This document shows positions 21,287-32,661 of a stretch of DNA of 64,000 bases, in pieces. How positions within the stretch are numbered: position 1 is the stretch's first letter; each line of letters starts with the position of its first letter. The notes beneath the pieces are model-generated. The model was not told where the DNA came from, did no database searches, and saw nothing but the letters and a program-made list of their open reading frames with translations. This DNA comes from Crossaster papposus (taxonomy: Eukaryota; Echinodermata; Asteroidea; Velatida; Solasteridae): assembly GCA_037893245.1 (NCBI GenBank), contig JBAIAA010000437.1:806001-870000 (forward strand), in the 5' to 3' direction. Made by a program: the position numbers and the translations under genes.

Positions 21287-24200
21287 TTGTACGTGAGAAG
21301 GAGACTGGAGGATGTGACTCCTATTTTTTTACTGGACACCGGGGCAACGGAGAGCTTCATTTCCTTGTGTCTTTATGACAGAATAACACTGCCACTGAAG
21401 CCGTCCCTCATCCCTCCCGACCGCACCTTTTGCCAAACCGATGGGAGTGAACTACACGTGGTGGGGAGAGCCAAGATGATAGTTGTGCTGGGAGGATGCA
21501 AGGTAGACCACATGATGTGGGTCGCTGACGTCAGTGATCAAGCAATCCTCGGACTGGCCCTTCTGCGGGAGCACAAATGCACATGGCTCTGGGAAGACGA
21601 GTGCCTGCAAATAGGCAAGTACAGGATGCCAATGCAAGCCTTCGCAGGGGAGCCTATAACACGTCGTGTTCGGATGACAGAGACTGTAGTGGTACCACCT
21701 TTAACTGAAGTCAGTACGGGATGCCAGGTGGTACAGGACGGTCCCAGGGTAATGCCCACCTGGGTAGTGTTGCAGAACAGGGATAAGGTAGTGGAAGACC
21801 AGAGTTTGCTGGTAGCCAGTGCTCTGGTTGGAGTACGAGACTCGGTGATTCCTGTGAGGTTCTTAAATCCATCATCAGAGCCCAGGCTGCTGCGGGAAGG
21901 CACCGACGCTGCTACACTTGATCCCGCGGACAGTGTGACGACTGGGGGAAATCAGCGCCGAGCTAAGTTCACAGAGCTCCAGACCACATAAGGTTAAGGT
22001 TACGCAAGCTGCTTTGGATGTTCCAGAACACCTGGAAAGCATGTTTCAACTGAGCTGCAAGAATCAGAACGTGGAAGAACGGGAAGAACTGCTTGCTCAG
22101 GGCGTAATCGAGCAATATGATAGCCCATGGTGCTCACCGATCGTGTTGGTCAAGAAAAAGGACGGTTCGGTCAGAGTCTGCATCGACTACAGGAAATTGA
22201 ATGACGTGACTAAAAGGGACGCTCACCCACTGCCGCGTATAGAAGACAATTTGGATTCACTTGCACGGTCCTGATTTTTGCCGACGCTGGACCTTGCCTC
22301 CGGCTATTGGCAAGTGGAGGTAGCAGAGGAAGACAGGCCAAAGACCGCTTTCAGCACTGGGCGCGGGGGACTATATCAATTTCTTACAATGCCTTTCGGA
22401 CTTTGTAATTCCCCTTTCACATTTGAGCGCCCGATGAAGCGAGTGTTGGAGGGGCTGCAACGGCAGGTGGTAGTTCTTTACCTGGACAACGTGATGGTCT
22501 ACGGCAGATCATTCGATCAACATATGCAGAGACTGTGCTTGGTCTTTGAGATGCTGCGTAGAGCAAACTTGAAACTGGAGCCCAAGAAATGCAGGCTGTT
22601 CCAGGAGGAGGTAGGGTTTCTTGGCCATGTTGTCTCCGCCGAAGGAGTTTCCACGAATCCAGAGAAGGTCAAAGCCGTCTAAGACTGGCTACATCCAATG
22701 GCAACCACCGATGTGCGAAGTTTCATTGCCTCGTTTCGTATTACAGACGGTTCATTAGGGGATTTGCGCGGATCGCTCGCCCACTTCATCGGCTGACTGA
22801 GGAGGGGAGGGGGTTTAAGTGAACCAGTGAATGCCAAGAAGCATTCGAAACACTCAAACTATGCTTGACATCTGCTCCGATATTGGCTTACCCTAGCGTG
22901 GACGCCGAATTTATCCTGGACACAGACGCAAGCGGATTCGTTATCGGGGCCGTGCTGTCCCAAGATCACTCACCAAAGATGAGCGGAACTACTGCGTAAC
23001 ACGTCAGGAATTACTGGCAGTAACCGTCTTTGTGAACAAAATACAACAACTATCTGTATGGAAACCGTTTCCGTGTCAGGACAGACCACCGCCCCCTAAA
23101 ATGGCTACACGGAGTCAAAAACCACAGGGACAATTGGCTAGATGGCTTTAGAAGTTGAGCATTTACGACTTTGTCATCGAACATCGACCGGCTCCTCCAG
23201 TGCAGACTGCCCCGCGGTACAGGCAGCCCCGTCGGTGCAGGCCGCCCCGCCAATGCGGGCCGTCCCGCCGGTTCCAGCTCCGTTTGTCCAGTCAGAACGC
23301 TTATCGCTATCACGCCCTATATCCACCTCTGCTGAAGAATCAAGCGCCTCGGAACGGGCAGATGACGTCTTCCTGGAGAATGTGGCCCGGTCGCAGGGCA
23401 AAACTGGGGACTTGAACGAGATTCTAACATGGTTGGAGGAAAATGACCTTCTTGGGACGAGATTTCATCCAGGAGTAAGGAGCTGAAGTTCTGGTGGGCC
23501 CCTTATGAACAGTTGGTATTAAGGCATGGAACATTGTACATCAGCTGGCACCAACTGAACGGGTTCGGCTTAGACTAGTGGTCCTACCGGACCTGAGGTC
23601 ATCAGTCATGGGGCACTTCCAGGACCAGAAGACCGCTGGTCACCTCGGAATCGCAAAGATCTTCTCCAGACTGTGCCGCAGTGATTTCTATTGTCCGTCA
23701 ATGCAGGAATAGTGCACTGTCGAGTAGGAGCACCCCTTGAGAAAGTGGATGTGGACATTATGGGTCTGCCGTCTTCAGAGAGATGTGCGTCATCTTAGGG
23801 CTGAATAAAACGCGGACCTCACCGTACTCTCTGCGTTCATACGGTATGATTGAAGGATTTATAATCGAAATCGAAAATAATTTATGCTCAGTCTGCGGGT
23901 TAATAAGTCCCAGACTGACTGGGACCAGCATCTGGCCTTGTTGACCATGGCCTATAGGTCTTCCGAGCATGAATATACAAAGGAGACACCCAACGCAATG
24001 ATGCTGGTTCGAAAGGTAGCAAATGCCAGTAGACCTTCTAGTCGGTTCAAGTGCCCATGGCGAACCGGTAGTGACCACCGACTATGCGCAGAAGCTAAAA
24101 GACAAATTGCATCTTGCCCCATGAGGTGACCAGGGAGACCCTCGGTAAAACCATGCGTTTACAGATGAGACACTACGACTGCAATGTAAAGAGAGTGCTC

Positions 24201-24410
24201 TACGGTGAAGGAACAGTATTGTGGCTGCACCAGAAACACCGAGTAAAAGGACGGTCCGTGAAGCTAGAACTGAACTTGACTGGACCGTTTGTGATTGTCG
24301 ACAGACTATCGGACATTGTCTACCGAATACAGAAAAACCCTCGGGCTAAACCACTCGTGGTGCACGCGGACAGACTTAAACTGTGCCATGGGGTAAGCAA
24401 AGAGGAATGT
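21287..24410 (+). pseudogene. Gypsy pol: protease, RT, RNase H, integrase, broken
   Basis: The frame 21287-21991 contains FLLDTGATESF, the aspartic protease active site. Reverse transcriptase follows at 22014-22682 with VRVCIDYRKLNDVT, MPTLDLASGYWQVEV, MPFGLCNSPFTFE and the active-site box YLDN (Asn at 22488-22490 instead of Asp). A TGA at 22272-22274 and another stop at 22680 interrupt it. RNase H is suggested by ILDTDASGF near 22915. Integrase remnants are GHLGIAKIFSRLC near 23640 (zinc domain), DWDQHLALLTMAYRSSEHEY near 23915 and LTGPFVIVDRLSDIVYRIQ near 24280 (C-terminal GPF domain). The catalytic core between about 23700 and 23880 is largely deleted. Confidence 0.8.
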
Positions 24411-25192
24411 AGGTTCAAACATCAACCCCCGGCCGGGCGGCACACATACCCGTCGGTTTCTGCTACCCCGCCGGAACCACCCACCCCGCCAGCACACACT
24501 GCCCCGCATGAGCCAGCCACCCCGTCAGCACACACTGCCCTGCCGGGGCCAGCTACCCCACCAGTACACACTGCTCCGCCGGAACCAGCTGCCCCGCGAT
24601 TTTGTTTGTCGGTACCACTAACGCGTCAGCTCGGCCGTTTCATTGGAATGGGGCGACTTGAATGGAGACCAAAGCGCGCGCTTCAATTCGAATCGATTTT
24701 GATACGCGCGGAACGTATGAAGACCAACGACGTTGACAGCCATAATTCACCAAAATAAATGGATACAGTCCCTAGTTAATTGTATACAGTCCCTATTTTT
24801 TCGTTTACACGACTTTTATACCGAGCCTCCCGCTTCCGCGCCAAGTGTGCCGGCCAGTGAGGATAACCAGTAAAAGCTGGAATAGAAAACTGCTGTTCTT
24901 CGGCGGCCAATGGCTTACCGCACGGTCCGTACACACAGTGGGGCTGACAAGGTGTGACCCCCCTATAAAGGCCACGCCACACACGAGAACCAGCGAGGTG
25001 GCCTCGCAGACGGAATCCGTGGTCATGCAGGAGGAGTTCTCCACGAAGACGGCCGAGTCCGTAGAAGATCCGTACACCGGTATATGCACTGTGCGGAGGA
25101 CGGAGTCCCGGGGAGTCCGCGAGCCGGCTGACGTGTGGTGGTGGACACGGTATTGCGACTCATCAGCGATCCCGGACAGTGACCAGGAGTGA
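24411..25192 (+). pseudogene. Gypsy 3' coding region, unrecognised
   Basis: After the integrase C-terminus the frame continues to 24758 with a Pro/Thr/Ala-rich tail (PPAHTAPHEPATPSA-type repeats). A separate frame, 24845-25192, encodes 115 residues with no recognised domain, including WNRKLLFFGGQWL and EVASQTESVVMQ. These may be the end of pol or an accessory product. No transmembrane segment or envelope feature was seen. Confidence 0.35.
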
Positions 25193-25257
25193 CCGGAATC
25201 GGCACTTTTGCATACTCAGTTCCATCATTTTCCTAGTTTCGATTTCTATTTTGTGGG

Positions 25258-26277
25258 TACACTGTTAAAAAAATATATGTTAATTAACAGTACATTATAT
25301 TGTCAATTGGCATTACAGTAGTTACTGTTTTTTAACAGTACATTCTACTGTTGTTTTTATCTCTGTTTATTAACAGAGATTCTACTGTATTGGGTACTGT
25401 ACACCTACATTGATTCCCCTGTTTTGCAACAGTGATTAACCCGTTGTTGTTTTGTTAATATAACAGCAAGTTTTATGTCGAAGTTTTGTCCAAAAACAAA
25501 CGCTCCTGTTGAAGTACAGTTTTCTGTTACGCGTATTGCGGCAATTTACATCGATGAATAAAGTGGGAATGAGAATGGGAACCAGACCTATTATAAGTAA
25601 CTAGTTATTACACAATACTACATGTATTACGCATACAGTTATATAGTACAAATGCTACGATAACCTACTAAACACTTTAACCATTGTCGTGAGTTACTTT
25701 TATATTCAGCTTTTCCCGCAATGATGAAGTCACGCTTTCAAATGAATAATTTCAATATTTAAATGCGGAGGGAGATGGGATGCAATTCTTCAGATTTATT
25801 TGCTAAAAATCAAAATTGTATCAGGGAATTTGTTTTAATAATAACACAAAGTGGTAAAAAAATGTGTTTTGTGGTAAAACAACACAGTTTAACATGACTT
25901 TTGTGAACACTAATTTCCTCACTTCGGATTGGTCAGTTGCTGCGTAATGAGAATAGTAGATTCTCTGTAAATAAATACTTCGTTGGCGTTGCTGTATATT
26001 TACAGCAAAATGTGTTGTTATAAAACAGTAATGTTGATGTGTCTTAACATAACTGAAAAAAATGCTTGTTCAAAAGATGATGTTTCTTGTTCCAGTACAA
26101 AACTTTAATTTAACAGCGAACATTCTGTACCCAAACAGAGAAATTCAGAAAAATGTACATAGACAGTACTAGTTTTGTTTATATGCAAAGAAATCCCAAA
26201 ACAGTAATATCTACTGTTATATATTGACATTTTCAACAGAAAAACAACTGTGAAGTTACACAATTTTTAACAGTGTA
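25258..26277. mobile_element. TIR element with iterated ACAGTA motifs
   Basis: The ends TACACTGTTAAAAAAATA (25258) and TTTTTAACAGTGTA (26277) are inverted. The interior is packed with variants of AACAGTA, TACTGTT and TTAACAG. No coding sequence and no clear target duplication were seen. Its organisation resembles the element at 48748-49197. Confidence 0.65.
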
Positions 26278-26561
26278 GTCACCATAAGTTGGTTGGTTAA
26301 AGCTTGATCTGAGTAACCATTTTTGGGACCAGTATCAACGTTGCTTAACATCTTTTGAGGACACCCCCCTAGTAATGATAAATTGTGTTCCAAATTGTAC
26401 ATTGTTCAACAAAATTTGCAAATTTATAAAAAAGTGTTCTCTAAATGTTTTGCAAAGTTAAAGCTGTTAACAGTTAGGTAGACTTCTAATCATTTCTTCA
26501 GAAAAATGTTGTGTTTTGACCGCCTATTCAGGAGAATAGGATCAATCTCTGGTGGGGACAG

Positions 26562-27187
26562 TGTAGCGAACACCTAGAATTCCCCCGCCGTTGGCGATAA
26601 TTTTTTCTGCAGGTAGGTTGGTACATAGTGTACATTTATTACCCAAAAAGAACACAGATGGTGTTGACGTCATCGATGATGTTAGAGTTGTCTGGAATCT
26701 GAATAGGGTTAGGGCTTAGGGTTAGGGTTGTCCAAGACAACTCTAACATCATCGATGACGTCAACACCATCTGTGTTCTGATTGGCTAATTTACCAACCT
26801 ACCTGCAGAAATAATTATCGCCCGCCGGAGCCCCTATTGACTGTGAACTCATAAACGCTTTACAGAACGGTAGCTCCGGAAATTGCCTCTCTATTTTTAG
26901 TAAGCGTAGACAATAGGCTAATGCAGGCGTGCGCGCACAGTTATCAGCAGTTAGCCAAGTGTTGTATACAAAAATGTAAAAAAGAAAACGAGTATGTGAG
27001 AACGGCTGGTGTAACAAATTAGTTGTGTGTTAAAGTTTGGCTTTAGAAGTGCTAGGAAGAAACACAGCTGAAGGAAAAAACAGGGGAAGTCGGAATAATA
27101 GTTGTGCAAAGCAGAGATTTGTATGCCTCTTGTTTGTTTACGCGTTTTGCGGCAAGCAAGAAAATAACCCTGAGAGACCACGCTGCA
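26562..27187 (+). repeat. 3' LTR of the Gypsy element
   Basis: This starts TGTAGCGAACACC after a G-rich polypurine-like stretch (GGTGGGGACAG) and ends CACGCTGCA. It matches the 5' LTR on either side of a palindromic insertion at 26595-26820. Confidence 0.8.
26595..26820. mobile_element. Palindromic element with telomere-like centre
   Basis: The outer arms CGATAATTTTTTCTGCAGGT and ACCTGCAGAAATAATTATCG face each other. An inner perfect 43-bp inverted repeat (26651-26693 and 26735-26777) contains TGACGTCATCGATGATG. The loop carries TAGGGTTAGGGCTTAGGGTT at 26704-26723. CCCGCCG on both sides may be the target duplication. Confidence 0.75.
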
Positions 27188-27856
27188 ATATATATATTTT
27201 TTTAAATAACAAAATACATGTATGTAAACAAGTTCAAGCTCATATTGTTTTCCCTGACCAAATGACATGTGCGCATGATGCAGCAAAGCGAATTAAGTTT
27301 TTTCTTTCAAGTCAGCTCAAATTGAACACATGTATACCAGGTAGAAGTTAGAACGCATATTATCCCCCGTTTAACCGTTTTGGCTTGGTGGATTGAGGGC
27401 GCTCAACCTATTTACAATATGAACAGTCAGTCCAAGGCGGATAGTTCGATACCAGTACTAAGATATCAAAAGCTTTGAACAGGCAGCTTGATGTCTTCCC
27501 AAGATTTTGATAGTTATGGTCAAAAGTGTAATCCTATGCCAGGTGGGGAAAGGTTTCCACTTCAAAAAAGTTCATTGCAAACAAAGTATCATCGTATATG
27601 GCATCACAAATACGCTGGTCCGGCGGCCACGACGCAGGTTGGCTGGCGGTCAAAACAATTAGAGCTCGGGTGATCATACCTCGTCATGGGTTGGTCCATA
27701 TCTAGCGGGTTGATGAGCTGTCATATACCCTGATCCCACACCAACAGACCGGTCGAAAAGTCGCCACGCCCAAGACCGCGAAGCGTTTCTTTAAGCTAGG
27801 AGCACACGACACGCAAACTTTGGCGTTGAATGGCGTTTTTTGCCGCAACAGTCCTG

Positions 27857-29880
27857 GGACCTTATTCACGAAGCATCCGCTATTACCGGGTCCGTAACAG
27901 CCTTTGCGGATGGCATAACGGATACGTTAGAATTGCGCTACGCTGTATTCACGAAAGGTTCCGTTAGGGATCGGTAAAATTGCGGAGCTCCGCTAACAAT
28001 GGGGGTGTCGTTGAACGAGCTGTACCGGTGAATGAAGCGTCTGCGTGATTATGTAACAATTCATAAGAACGTAAAATAGAAATGTAGTCGAATTGTTATG
28101 AATCTAAAATACATTTGGTAGCTGATTGCGGCCTATATTTCAAATTCATGGCCAAAAAAAAGATGAATTTCCACAGTGCACTGGTTATTTTAGCAAATTA
28201 AGGAACGATTTCGTGAACTTCTTCTGTGAAAGGCATCATACCAATCTATTCCTTTTTTGGTTAAAAACATGTGAAATTAAGAAGTTGAATTAAATCACCA
28301 AAAACATAATCTGATGATAAACAGCATTTTACGGGATGGGCGGTATAATGAACAACAAAGTATTAGCAAAACCACATAAATTGATTTCTTGCCAACGCGG
28401 AGCAATTCATATTTTACCTAGACTGTACATGTATATACCATGGCCTATTGTCAAACAGATTTCAAAGGCAGTTTTTTCGAGGGTGGTGTACATCTTACAC
28501 TATCGGAAACAGTCTTCGATTAACACAATCCGGCATCCAAACGAATTTACAGTCATCACAAACACGTGTTCGTGCAATAGTTAATAATCATGAGCTTTAT
28601 TTGTTACGATACTTTCACTGACGTCGACCACATTATTTTGTAATGTGTATTATAGAAGGTGGTTGCCAGTGAATTCTAAAGTACTTGAAAATCTGTCAAG
28701 AGACAATGCTACTTTCTGGATGACAGCACCATTTAACAGGTTTAGAGTTGCATCCAGAAAGATGCGATGGCTCCTGGATGGCAGAGTTCACATACACTTG
28801 TAGGCCTTCTATACTGACACTGTAAACACCTATCCTTCGCTATGCAGGCACTGCCACCTCATTTTCCATCTGCAAAATTGAAAAGTTCCTTCGATGTTCT
28901 GTCGGGTTCTTCGGTGATGAATATTGTGTCGACGTTCTGCATCATCATCATCAGGTTGTGGTACTGGTGTTAGCAGCCATGATCAAAGGGGCTACACAGA
29001 ATCGCCTAGAAGGTGACCATCGTTTGCAAGACCATTGGCTAGTTGGTGGTTGAGGCTTGAGTGAGTCCACATAAACGAATCATGGGTCGAGCCTGGCCAC
29101 TTGGCAACAATATTGGTAAACTTCTTCTGGTGGTGGCAAACCCCCTGGACATTTATAGCATGGTAGTTATGTCTGCATATGTATAGGCACCTTCGTCACG
29201 TGCAGGACATTTAATCTGGACAAGTGATCCATCAAGGCATCCCAAAACGTTTGGAATACTACGATGACGTTCATCGTAGAAACCTTCTTTGATCAGATTC
29301 TGACTGGCTACATGTTCCTCGGAAATCGAATTATTTGTGGCGAAATTCTTTGAAGGACAGTTAGGACCCGGGTAACAATTCGAGAAGTTGACGGCTGACT
29401 AATTCCACTTAAATCTCCATTTGTTAATTGGAAAGAACCTTCGGCGAAGAATCGGAGGGCTGTTATGATCTGCGTGGCGGGTATTGCATGCGACCTCTGT
29501 GTCGGATGTTCAACTTGATCACGGATTAAATCTTTCACCTCCAACAGTACATGCCTTGGCATTTGATACCTATTTATCAGTTCCACATCGTCGTAAATGT
29601 CCAGTGGCTGTAACCTATCACGAAATACTCGCTGGCGGCGAAGAGTACGCCTGTTTTCCTCCTCCAGCAGAACCACAAACACTGCAGCCATTTCATTTTA
29701 GCGCTATGTGGAGAGCCGTAAGCTTTTACGGGAACGCTGGAGTTCCCGCAAAACAATTGCCCTTTTACGGACGTGTTCTGCGGATTCGCTATTATGCGGA
29801 TACTTCGTGAATATGGCGCAAACCATAACGGAGGCTTAACGGATCCGTTAAAGCGTGCGGATGCTTTGTGAATAAGGTCC
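27857..29880 (-). mobile_element. PIF/Harbinger transposon, decayed
   Basis: The termini GGACCTTATTCACGAAGCAT and ATGCTTTGTGAATAAGGTCC are near-perfect inverted repeats. CTG is duplicated on each side (27854-27856 and 29881-29883), the CWG-type target of Harbinger elements. It encodes a broken HARBI1-like transposase on the minus strand. The second Harbinger gene (Myb/SANT protein) was not recognised in 27900-28650. Confidence 0.8.
28730..29691 (-). pseudogene. HARBI1-like Harbinger transposase, frameshifted
   Basis: A DDE nuclease that moves PIF/Harbinger elements. The intact N-terminal frame (29308-29691, 127 residues) has a helix-turn-helix-like region including ALRFFAEGSFQLTNGDLSGI, as in HARBI1. 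After a frameshift, VLGCLDGSLVQIKCP supplies the first catalytic Asp. After another break, VAKWPGSTHDSFMW supplies the second conserved Asp region. GDSV then stop replaces the usual GDSGYPL-like box. A later IEGTF segment may hold the final Glu. Several frameshifts and stops make it non-functional. Confidence 0.75.
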
Positions 29881-30712
29881 CTGAACGCCTGAAAAACCCC
29901 TCGTCTGCTACGAAAGCGCGTTGGAGAACGCGACTTGCCGCTACTTGCCGCAACTCAACGCCAGATATCTAACATGTTTGATTTTTGACGCGCGTGAACG
30001 CGCTTCAACGCCAGTGAACGCAAGAAAAAGCGTCGTGTGCTACAGATGGTGGCCAGACTTGGCGGCGGCGGCGAGGCTTTGGCTAATTAGCTTGCGTCTT
30101 GATGTCACATGATTTTAAAATGGCAGACCCATGAAAAAGGAGACGTTTGAATGGACTCGCGCATTGGCAACGTGTGCTCTGACCAGTCTCCGCTGGCCGC
30201 CAACTCTTGCGGCGAGAGGCGTTCACTCTTGCGGCAAAAAACGCCAGTCAACGCCAAAGTTTGCGTGTCGTGTGCTCCTAGCTTTAGCCTCCGGCACAAC
30301 ATTATAGCGGGAACACACCCAACATTCTAGGGGCCAGTAATCAGCAAGGTACGTATATTTAACCGAGGTCTGTACCTTACCATCTCCGGATGCCGAGACC
30401 AGGTGATTTATACGCAAATCCTCAAGCTATACAGCAAGGGATGACCGCACCCATGCCGTACGCCATGTCAACGTATTTTATAAGCTCATGGGTTATGCCA
30501 AACCCTTGGATGACGGTGTCACCGACCAACAACCAGCCATGAAAACCAATCATGCCTCCGCTGTACCCCAATAACACGACTCGGACACTTTGCATCGGAC
30601 ACAATGCATCGGTATCTACAGATGCACCAGATACGATATTTGGTATTCCGCACTGAACAGAAACGGGATCTGCCATTTCAGTCATGGCCTGGTGGGTTCA
30701 GTTGAGAACCAA

Positions 30713-30904
30713 CCCATTCGGCAAAACTATGTTTAAAAAACGCGTGTCTTGGCGAGGTGAAATGAAATATCCAAACACGCGTTTCGAATGGACACGTGTT
30801 TAACAGTAGTTCCAGACACGCATATTACATTGTAATACGTCGCCAAGACACGCATTTTTTCCTACTTATTAACCCGTTTTTAAAACATAGTTTTGCCGAC
30901 TGGG
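30713..30904. mobile_element. 190-bp TIR element, copy in DIRS A
   Basis: The ends CCCATTCGGCAAAACTATGT and ACATAGTTTTGCCGACTGGG are inverted. The same insertion, at the same place, occurs in copy B at 34842-35033. A third copy at 10258-11125 is interrupted by a LINE. Confidence 0.75.
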
Positions 30905-31204
30905 AATAAACTGTCATCAGAGTACGTCAACGATTAACTTAAGAGTCGCGCAGTGTCTCCGGAACAGGAACAATTCTTCCATCCACCAGACCAACCTTAG
31001 CAGACCAGAAATGTCTGATGCGTTAAGCAAGGAACTGGTATTAGGCAATTTGTCTTCTGCCCTCATTTTGCTCCGATGGGCGTGCCACATCCTATCTATT
31101 TCACGACAGCGGTTGTTTAATGAGGTGCTTGATCGACGTTTTGAATACGACGTAATCCACCTTCCTTGAGTGAGTTATTTGGCTGAATCACGAATAAAGA
31201 CATT

Positions 31205-31355
31205 GCAAACAAAGTATCATCGTGGGTGCCAGACCCACCGGGAAATCCCCTAGCCCGGGTGCCCGGTGGTGTCCCCCCCCCCCCCCCAGAGCTCATAGGA
31301 TTTACGCTCCGACCGACTAGCTGAACGCATACTAGGCAATATATGGGACGGAGAG

Positions 31356-31396
<41 letters not shown>

Positions 31397-31530
31397 TTCC
31401 CCCCTTTGTGTTGGTCATTGCGCTTGCGAAATGTTATTTTAGGGGGGAGTTGCGTTAGGTAATAATAGTCTAGGGAGTGTCTAGGGAGTGTATAGGTATG
31501 GAGGACTAAGGGAGGGACTCGCTCGGTCCC
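31205..31530. repeat. Dispersed repeat with long C tracts
   Basis: This includes C runs at about 31274-31288 and 31354-31395. The flank at 31441-31510 is the inverted counterpart of 55300-55370, sharing GAGTCCTCCATACCTATACA-type sequence. Homopolymer length is probably unreliable. Confidence 0.6.
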
Positions 31531-31750
31531 ATATGTTGCTGGGTAAAACCAAACGACCGACCAACCGACTTTCACTTGTAGGCCGGGCATCCAACTTGCT
31601 TGTTACCCCTTTGTGATGCCATATACGGACCATTGTGCATGAAAGTGCTTCCAGATCATTACAAATCTACTGTGCAGAATATGTGTGCACCTTGGTCGAT
31701 TTACAAGCATTACCTTTGCCTCTTTTTCACAAATCTGCCGCCGCCACCAG

Positions 31751-32023
31751 AAAACGTCGATGTGCGAAAAATCACAGTTTCAACTGTAACAGTCACTTGG
31801 AGCCCAGGAGGCGAAGACGGCAAAACACAGTGGTTTTTCGTCAACAGGCGGGAATGGGACACCACATCGACATTCGACACCGAGAACCAAGTCCGAATTC
31901 CAGACGGCGTGTACGAGCACACGGTGGTAGGCTTGCGTCCGTACACCGTATATGAGATTGAGGTTTACGCCGAGAATGACAATGGCCCGAGTGATTACAT
32001 CAAAAGGACCATCACAACTCGAC
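31751..32023 (+). CDS. RTK exon: fibronectin type III domain
   Basis: A 273-bp exon with phase 1 at both ends. The acceptor is CCACCAG at 31744-31750 after a pyrimidine tract. The donor is GTGAGT at 32024. It encodes one FN3 domain: VTVTWSPGG with the core Trp, then VVGLRPYTVYEIEVYAEND with the conserved Tyr, ending in ITTR. Symmetric phase-1 exons are typical of extracellular FN3 modules. This is the most 5' exon found. The frame stays open upstream to a Met at 31600, but that part looks intronic. Confidence 0.85.
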
Positions 32024-32180
32024 GTGAGTTCATTTTACTAAGGGAATAAAACCGCCCAACCGCCTTTGTTTATTTCCATTCATAAATACCTTTTGGTCAA
32101 AGAGTCAAAACAAGTCAACAATTAAATTGTTCCTACGATTCTGTTCAATAATGTTACCGTGGGTTTGAGGAACACCCCGC

Positions 32181-32661
32181 AGCTATAGGAGCAAGTTCGG
32201 GGGCGAAATATAGTCAACCATTAGTCAGTCTCTGCTTTACCAATGCGCATGCTCGAATGCAGTTCGCTCGAACGGCTCTAGTCGAACTATTGTTGAAAAG
32301 ATAGCAACCGCTTTGTTTACATTTGCGACATGAATGAGATAGGTATTGGCACTATTCTCCCACGCATATAAGTAAGATAAGTCATAACGTTAGTCATGTT
32401 GGTCCAAAAACAAGGGAAAAAACATTAGGCCTGCCAGATTTCCACTGCTTTTCCCTCCGTCCGACTACTGCCATTATTGTTTTCCACGTCCCTGGTTCTC
32501 TCCATGTTTTCTAATGAAAAGAGGCTATTGTCAACCAGCGGTAACCGTGCCCTAGGGTCTGGTTGACAAATAGCCGACTAGACAGTCCAACCATCCTACG
32601 TTCGAGTGACCTTAGTCGAACTATGGTTAACTATAGTTCGCGCCCAAACTTGTTCTAGTTT
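32181..32661. mobile_element. TIR element in RTK intron
   Basis: The left arm GCAAGTTCGGGGGCGAAATA plus TAGTCAACCAT faces the inverted right arm ending CGCCCAAACTTGTTCTAG. It is about 480 bp and non-coding, and no target duplication was resolved. Confidence 0.55.

Larger units (their letters stand above)
15411..27187 (+). mobile_element. Gypsy-type LTR retrotransposon with nested insertions
   Basis: The two LTRs begin TGTA..GAACAC..TAGAATTCCCCC at 15411 and 26562 and end CTACA and CTGCA at 19742 and 27187. ATAT flanks both outer ends (15407-15410 and 27188-27191), a 4-bp target duplication usual for Gypsy elements. Between the LTRs, gag, protease, reverse transcriptase, RNase H and integrase remnants appear in Ty3/Gypsy order. 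A LINE interrupts the 5' LTR, a TIR element lies at 25258-26277, and a palindrome interrupts the 3' LTR. Stops, frameshifts and an altered active site make it inactive. Confidence 0.85.
27794..30283. mobile_element. TIR element, TTA target, carrying a Harbinger
   Basis: The ends AGCTAGGAGCACACGACACG and CGTGTCGTGTGCTCCTAGCT are exact inverted repeats, and similarity continues about 60 bp inward. TTA flanks both ends (27791-27793 and 30284-30286), which fits PIF/Harbinger-type insertion. Its own interior (about 27794-27853 and 29884-30283) is non-coding with AACGC motifs. A complete Harbinger element lies inside. Confidence 0.8.
27420..31190 (+). mobile_element. DIRS element fragment (gag region), copy A
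   Basis: Two stretches, 27420-27790 and 30287-31190, would be contiguous without the TIR element between them. They read as a low-complexity, Pro/Gln-rich frame, then after a 190-bp TIR element as part of a gag domain (about 31000-31150). This is a second copy of 34617-35450, with a ~120-bp deletion in the gag part, and stops at a poly-C-containing repeat near 31190. Assignment to DIRS rests on copy B, whose gag precedes DIRS reverse transcriptase. Confidence 0.55.

Noticed and set aside
26702-26730. TTAGGG repeats as a chromosome end
   Set aside because: The run is under 30 bp, sits in the loop of a palindrome inside an LTR, and is flanked by unrelated sequence on both sides.
31600-31750. 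Start of the FN3 protein at the Met at 31600
   Set aside because: The region contains a pyrimidine tract and acceptor before 31751 and encodes no signal peptide. It reads as intron.
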